Positions 60,005 through 64,000 of a stretch of 64,000 bases of DNA are shown piece by piece. The DNA is from Sneathia vaginalis (GTDB lineage Bacteria > Fusobacteriota > Fusobacteriia > Fusobacteriales > Leptotrichiaceae), in NCBI RefSeq assembly GCF_000973085.1, contig NZ_CP011280.1:398642-462641 (forward strand), in the 5' to 3' direction. Below the pieces are notes generated by a model. It was not told the DNA's origin. It searched no databases and was given only the letters and a program-made list of their open reading frames with translations. Position 1 is the stretch's first letter. Each line of letters begins with the position of its first letter. A program made the position numbers and the translations under genes.

Positions 60005-61364
60005 TATAGAAAATTTAAGCATAAAGTATGAAAAAAAGACTTTGTTTACTGGATTAAATTTAAATATTAACGAGGGAGAATTAATAGTTATAACAGGGAA
60101 GTCAGGTTCAGGTAAGAGTAGTTTATTAAAAGTGATAAATGGGATAATACCTGAATTCAATATAGCTAGTGTAAGTGGTAATATTAGATGTAATGACATT
60201 GATATATTAAAAGAAAGTATGACAAAAAGATCAAAATATATATCAACAGTTTTTCAAAATCCCAAGACACAGTTTTATTGCATCAATACAACTGATGAAA
60301 TAGCATTTGGATTGGAAAATAGGAATGTTAGTAAGGATGAAATAGAAAGTACGATAAAACATTATTCAAAATTATTAAAAACAGAAGATTTAATGGATAG
60401 GGATATATTTAAGTTATCAGGTGGACAAAAACAACTAATTGCGATTAACGCTTGTATGTGTATGGATAATATTATATACCTATTTGATGAACCTAGCTCA
60501 TCTTTAGATGAATCTAGTGTCGAATGGTTAAAAAATACCTTGTTATTATTGAAAAAAATGGGGAAAATAGTAATTATTGCAGAACACAGACTATACTATT
60601 TAAAAGACATAATGGATAAGTTGTTAATAATACAGGATGAAAAGATAGTAACTTATACAAAAAAAGAAATACCTTTTATAGACTTTGAAAAATATCAATT
60701 AAGAAGTTTTTCTGATTTAAGTATAGACAGAGAAGTAAAAGAAATAGATCTACATAAAAAAAGAGATATAAGGGACTATGAAGGCTTAGTTTGTAAGGAC
60801 TATTATATTTGCTATAACAAAAATGTTGTTATAGATACAAGTATTTCATTAAACAATGGCACTTTTTTTATAACTGGAAAAAATGGTGTAGGTAAGACAA
60901 GTTTTGTTAGAAAATTAGCGGGCCTATTAAAAAATAAATATGGTCAAACTTATTATATGAATAAAAAAATAAAAAAAGAGTATGAATATATTTCTATGGT
61001 TATGCAGGACGTTAATTATCAAATATTTACAGATTCTGTGTGGTCAGAAATTTCTATTGTAAGTGAAAACAAAGAAGAAAAAATAGAAGTACTAAAAGAA
61101 TTTGATTTATATGATAAAAAAGACTATCATCCACAAATATTATCAGGTGGTGAAAAACAAAGATTAATGATAGCTAAAGCTATTGTTAGTAAGAAACCTA
61201 TTGTAATATTTGATGAACCAACTTCTGGTCTTGATAAGATTCAAATGAATAAAATTATACGATATATAGAAAAAATGAGGAAAGATAATAAACTAATATT
61301 AGTTATAACGCACGACAAAGAACTAATAAAATTTTGTGATGGACAAATTCTTCGTTTCGTATAA
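59997..61364 (+). CDS. ECF transporter A component with two fused ATPase domains
   Basis: 455 residues starting at TTG 59997, four bases after AGGAGGT. Two ABC domains: GKSGSGKSSLLK (about 36) with LSGGQKQLIAIN and DEPSSSLDESS, then GKNGVGKTSFVRKL (about 295) with LSGGEKQRLMIAKA and DEPTSGLDK. EcfA and EcfA' are thus one chain. The S-T-AA set is a complete, self-standing group II-like transporter. Confidence 0.93.
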   Translation: MLSIENLSIKYEKKTLFTGLNLNINEGELIVITGKSGSGKSSLLKVINGIIPEFNIASVSGNIRCNDIDILKESMTKRSKYISTVFQNPKTQFYCINTTDEIAFGLENRNVSKDEIESTIKHYSKLLKTEDLMDRDIFKLSGGQKQLIAINACMCMDNIIYLFDEPSSSLDESSVEWLKNTLLLLKKMGKIVIIAEHRLYYLKDIMDKLLIIQDEKIVTYTKKEIPFIDFEKYQLRSFSDLSIDREVKEIDLHKKRDIRDYEGLVCKDYYICYNKNVVIDTSISLNNGTFFITGKNGVGKTSFVRKLAGLLKNKYGQTYYMNKKIKKEYEYISMVMQDVNYQIFTDSVWSEISIVSENKEEKIEVLKEFDLYDKKDYHPQILSGGEKQRLMIAKAIVSKKPIVIFDEPTSGLDKIQMNKIIRYIEKMRKDNKLILVITHDKELIKFCDGQILRFV

Positions 61365-61428
61365 TGAAACAAAATAAATAAATATATTTTTTCTTGTAAA
61401 TAATGATTGTCATAAGCACGATTATAGC

Positions 61429-61456
61429 TATATTCATGAAAGAATATATTTTTTTT
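61429..61456 (+). terminator. Intrinsic terminator upstream of pflB
   Basis: TATATTC / GAATATA hairpin followed by eight T; likely ends the ECF operon. A lone GCACGATT of the 3.7-kb repeat type lies at 61416-61423. Confidence 0.75.
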
Positions 61457-61479
61457 AATAAATAATAAATAAAATATTA

Positions 61480-61507
61480 TTGATAAAAAAATAAAAGAGA
61501 GTACAAT
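61480..61507 (+). promoter_or_regulatory. Promoter of pflB
   Basis: TTGATA (61480-61485), 16-base spacer, TACAAT (61502-61507), about 40 bases before the ATG. Confidence 0.65.
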
Positions 61508-61548
61508 ATAAGTGTAAAGAATATTAATATATGAAAGGAAGGGCGAAT

Positions 61549-63783
61549 ATGGACGCTTGGAGAGGATTTAAGACCGGTAAATGGGACAAAGAAATAAATG
61601 TCGCAGATTTTATTGAATTAAATTATACTGAATATACAGGAGATGGAAGTTTCCTAGAAGGACCAACTGATGCAACTAAGAAATTATGGGATAAATTAAT
61701 GCCTATGATTAAAGAAGAAAGAGAAAAAGGTATCTATGATGCAGAAACAAAGAAACCATCACAAATAGATGCTTATGGTCCTGGATACATTGAAAAGGAT
61801 TTAGAACAAATAGTAGGACTACAAACAGATAAACCATTAAAAAGAGCAATCTTCCCTAATGGTGGATTAAGAATGGTTAAAAACAGTCTAGAAGCATTTG
61901 GTTATAAATTAGATGATGAAACAAATGAAATTTATACTAAATACAGAAAGACACATAATGACGGTGTTTTCTCAGCATATACACAAGATATTAAATTAGC
62001 AAGACACGCAGGTGTTATAACTGGTTTACCAGATGCATATGGAAGAGGAAGAATAATAGGTGACTACAGAAGAGTTGCTTTATATGGTGTTGACTACTTA
62101 ATTGAAAAGAAACAAGAAGACTTCGATAAGATAGATGGAAATGACATGACAGCTGATATGGTTAGAGATAGAGAAGAAATATTTGACCAAATAGCTGCAT
62201 TAAAAGCATTAAAGAGAATGGCTGAAGGATATGGATTCGATATTTCTAAACCAGCTACAACAGCTAAAGAAGCTATACAATGGTTATACTTTGGATATTT
62301 AGGAGCTGCTAAAGACCAAAATGGTGCTGCCATGAGTATGGGAAGAACTTCTACATTCTTAGACATCTTTATTCAAAGAGACTTAGAAGAAGGAAGAATA
62401 AATGAAAAACAAGCACAAGAATATATAGATCACTTCATCATGAAGTTAAGAATTATAAGATTCTTAAGAACACCTGAATATGATGCATTATTCAGTGGAG
62501 ACCCAGTTTGGGTAACTGAATCAATCGGTGGTATAGGAAGAGATGGAAGATCATTAGTTACTAAGAACTCATTCAGAATTTTACATACATTATATAACTT
62601 AGGACCAGCTCCAGAACCAAACTTAACAGTATTATGGTCAGAAAAATTACCTAAACCTTGGAAGAAATTCTGTGCTCAAGTTTCAATCGATACATCATCA
62701 TTACAATATGAAAATGACGATTTAATGAGACCAGAATTTGGTACTGACTATGGTATCGCATGTTGTGTATCACCTATGACAATAGGTAAACAAATGCAAT
62801 TCTTTGGTGCCAGAGTTAACTTACCAAAAGCATTATTATATGCTATAAACGGTGGTAAAGATGAAGTTAAAGGAACTCAAGTTACACCACTTGGAGAATT
62901 TGAACCAATTAAAGGAGACTACTTAAACTTCGAAGAAGTTTGGGAAAAATATGATAAGATGCTAGACTGGTTAGCAACTACATATGTTAAAGCATTAAAC
63001 ATCATTCACTATATGCATGACAAATATTCATATGAAGCATTTGAAATGTCATTACATGATTCTAAGATAAAGAGAACAGAAGCATTTGGTATCGCAGGAT
63101 TATCAATTGTTGCTGACTCATTAGCTGCTATTAAACATGGTAAAGTTAGAATTATAAGAGATGAAAATGGTGTTGCAATAGACTATAAGAACGAAGGAGA
63201 AGACTACGTTCCATTCGGTAATAACAATGACGAAACTGACCAATTTGCAGTAGATATAGTTAAGATCTTCATGAACAAGATAAGAACACACAAGATGTAC
63301 AGAAACGCAATACCTACTCAATCAGTATTAACAATAACTTCAAATGTTGTATACGGTAAGAAGACAGGTAATACACCAGATGGTAGATTAGCTGGTAAAC
63401 CATTCGGACCAGGTGCAAACCCAATGCACGGAAGAGATACTAGTGGAGCAGTTGCATCATTAGCATCAGTTGCTAAGATACCGTTTGAAGATGCAAATGA
63501 TGGTATTTCATACACATTCGCAATTACACCAGGTACTTTAGGAAAAGATAGAGATGAAAAACAAGAAAATCTAGTAGGATTATTAGATGGATATATGCAT
63601 CAAACAGGACACCACTTAAATGTTAACGTATTTGGTAGAGAATTACTTGAAGATGCTATGGAACACCCAGAAAAATACCCACAATTAACTATAAGAGTTT
63701 CAGGATATGCTGTAAACTTTGTAAGATTGACAAGAGAACAACAATTAGATGTTATAAACAGAACAATATCTGACAAGATGTAG
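61549..63783 (+). CDS. pflB: Formate C-acetyltransferase (pyruvate formate-lyase)
   Basis: 744 residues from ATG 61549 (AAAGGAAGG upstream; an in-frame ATG at 61531 has no spaced ribosome site). Catalytic Cys405-Cys406 in [10 protein letters not shown] and the glycyl-radical Gly719 in [13 protein letters not shown] near the C-terminus. It converts pyruvate and CoA to acetyl-CoA and formate without oxygen. Codon use is strongly optimised (many identical preferred codons), as for a highly expressed gene. pflA follows. Confidence 0.98.
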   Translation: MDAWRGFKTGKWDKEINVADFIELNYTEYTGDGSFLEGPTDATKKLWDKLMPMIKEEREKGIYDAETKKPSQIDAYGPGYIEKDLEQIVGLQTDKPLKRAIFPNGGLRMVKNSLEAFGYKLDDETNEIYTKYRKTHNDGVFSAYTQDIKLARHAGVITGLPDAYGRGRIIGDYRRVALYGVDYLIEKKQEDFDKIDGNDMTADMVRDREEIFDQIAALKALKRMAEGYGFDISKPATTAKEAIQWLYFGYLGAAKDQNGAAMSMGRTSTFLDIFIQRDLEEGRINEKQAQEYIDHFIMKLRIIRFLRTPEYDALFSGDPVWVTESIGGIGRDGRSLVTKNSFRILHTLYNLGPAPEPNLTVLWSEKLPKPWKKFCAQVSIDTSSLQYENDDLMRPEFGTDYGIACCVSPMTIGKQMQFFGARVNLPKALLYAINGGKDEVKGTQVTPLGEFEPIKGDYLNFEEVWEKYDKMLDWLATTYVKALNIIHYMHDKYSYEAFEMSLHDSKIKRTEAFGIAGLSIVADSLAAIKHGKVRIIRDENGVAIDYKNEGEDYVPFGNNNDETDQFAVDIVKIFMNKIRTHKMYRNAIPTQSVLTITSNVVYGKKTGNTPDGRLAGKPFGPGANPMHGRDTSGAVASLASVAKIPFEDANDGISYTFAITPGTLGKDRDEKQENLVGLLDGYMHQTGHHLNVNVFGRELLEDAMEHPEKYPQLTIRVSGYAVNFVRLTREQQLDVINRTISDKM

Positions 63784-63798
63784 TTATATTATATATTT

Positions 63799-63829
63799 AG
63801 GTGCAAGATTTCTCTTGCACCTTTATTAT
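63799..63829 (+). terminator. Terminator/attenuator between pflB and pflA
   Basis: AGGTGCAAGA / TCTTGCACCT perfect hairpin with a short T-rich tail. It would let only part of transcription reach pflA, giving less activase than enzyme. Confidence 0.75.
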
Positions 63830-63845
63830 AAGGGGTGAATATTTT

Positions 63846-64000
63846 ATGAAGGGTTTTATACATTCGTTTGAAAGTTTTGGAACAAAGGATGGACCAGGAA
63901 TAAGATTTGTATTATTTATGCAAGGTTGCCCTTTAAGATGTTTATATTGTCATAATGTGGATACATGGAATATTAAAGATAGAAAAAAGATATTGGAACC
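63846..64000 (+). CDS. pflA: Pyruvate formate-lyase activating enzyme, 5' end (partial)
   Basis: The first 51 codons are present; the gene runs off the window. A radical-SAM cluster motif Cys28-x3-Cys32-x2-Cys35 ([11 protein letters not shown]), preceded by [13 protein letters not shown] typical of PflA. It installs the glycyl radical on PflB. AAGGGGTGA is a few bases before the ATG. Confidence 0.95.
   Translation, partial: MKGFIHSFESFGTKDGPGIRFVLFMQGCPLRCLYCHNVDTWNIKDRKKILE

Noticed and set aside
1-64000. CRISPR arrays and rRNA genes
   Set aside because: No regularly spaced direct repeats of 23-40 bases with spacers, no cas-like genes and no rRNA sequence were seen on reading the window.

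Overview
ORGANISM. The DNA is very AT-rich, uses A/T-ending codons, and has a Gram-negative envelope: a YadA-type trimeric autotransporter, a large outer-membrane-type protein and several lipoprotein or export signals. Mannose-family PTSs, pyruvate formate-lyase and ECF transport add a fermentative, host-dependent lifestyle. This combination points to Fusobacteriota, most likely the Leptotrichiaceae (Sneathia/Streptobacillus/Leptotrichia relatives). The assignment is inference from gene content, not a database match.

CORE REGION 1-26.4 kb. It opens with the 3' end of a branched-chain amino-acid ABC transporter operon (binding protein, livHMGF). Next come a large outer-membrane-type protein and a glmS ribozyme controlling glmS-ung-murE, followed by an orphan PotD-like lipoprotein. 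A YadA-like adhesin follows, with a G9 tract in its putative promoter spacer and an A7 tract that breaks its reading frame. After it lie an MFS transporter with a likely ATT start and a convergent pcrA/permuted-papain pair. The last block is pgpH-ybeY-dgkA/PAP2-ppaC, a PAP2 phosphatase, and a tRNA-Ser/Ser/Arg - methyltransferase - tRNA-Arg cluster leading into rlmD.

MOBILE AND ACQUIRED REGION 26.4-57.3 kb. An integrative-element remnant sits at the 3' end of rlmD, bounded by 34-bp imperfect repeats. It holds a decayed serine recombinase and two intact cargo genes of unknown function. Relics of other mobile DNA follow (YhcG nuclease, DUF2513-like gene, an IS end). Next is a long sugar island. 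A LacI-type regulator precedes xylA, xylB, two GH31 alpha-xylosidase-like enzymes, a complete mannose-family PTS (IIB-IIC-IID-IIA) and a third GH31 enzyme. A plasmid Rep_3-type initiator then diverges from a second complete mannose-family PTS (IIA-IIC-IID-IIB) ending in a DUF3604 PHP-like protein. Nested direct repeats (30 bp perfect, and 31 bp with one mismatch) bound these blocks, suggesting assembly by IS-mediated steps and possibly plasmid integration. Then come a PLDc_N/ABC/XRE operon, an IS605-type element with an intact TnpB and broken TnpA interrupting a DUF4143 ATPase, a GNAT acetyltransferase and an AlkD-like protein.

CORE REGION 57.3-64 kb. A dicarboxylate/amino-acid symporter, a three-gene ECF transporter (MptD-like S, T and a double-ATPase A protein), pflB, and the start of pflA complete the window.

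HOW IT FITS TOGETHER. The island would take up alpha-xylosides or related sugars, cleave xylose with GH31 enzymes, and feed xylose to the pentose pathway through XylA/XylB. Pyruvate would then go to formate and acetyl-CoA by PflB/PflA. The strongest leads are the phase-variable adhesin, the alpha-xyloside PTS island, the PTS/DUF3604 operon beside a Rep initiator, and the two-gene cargo in the rlmD element.
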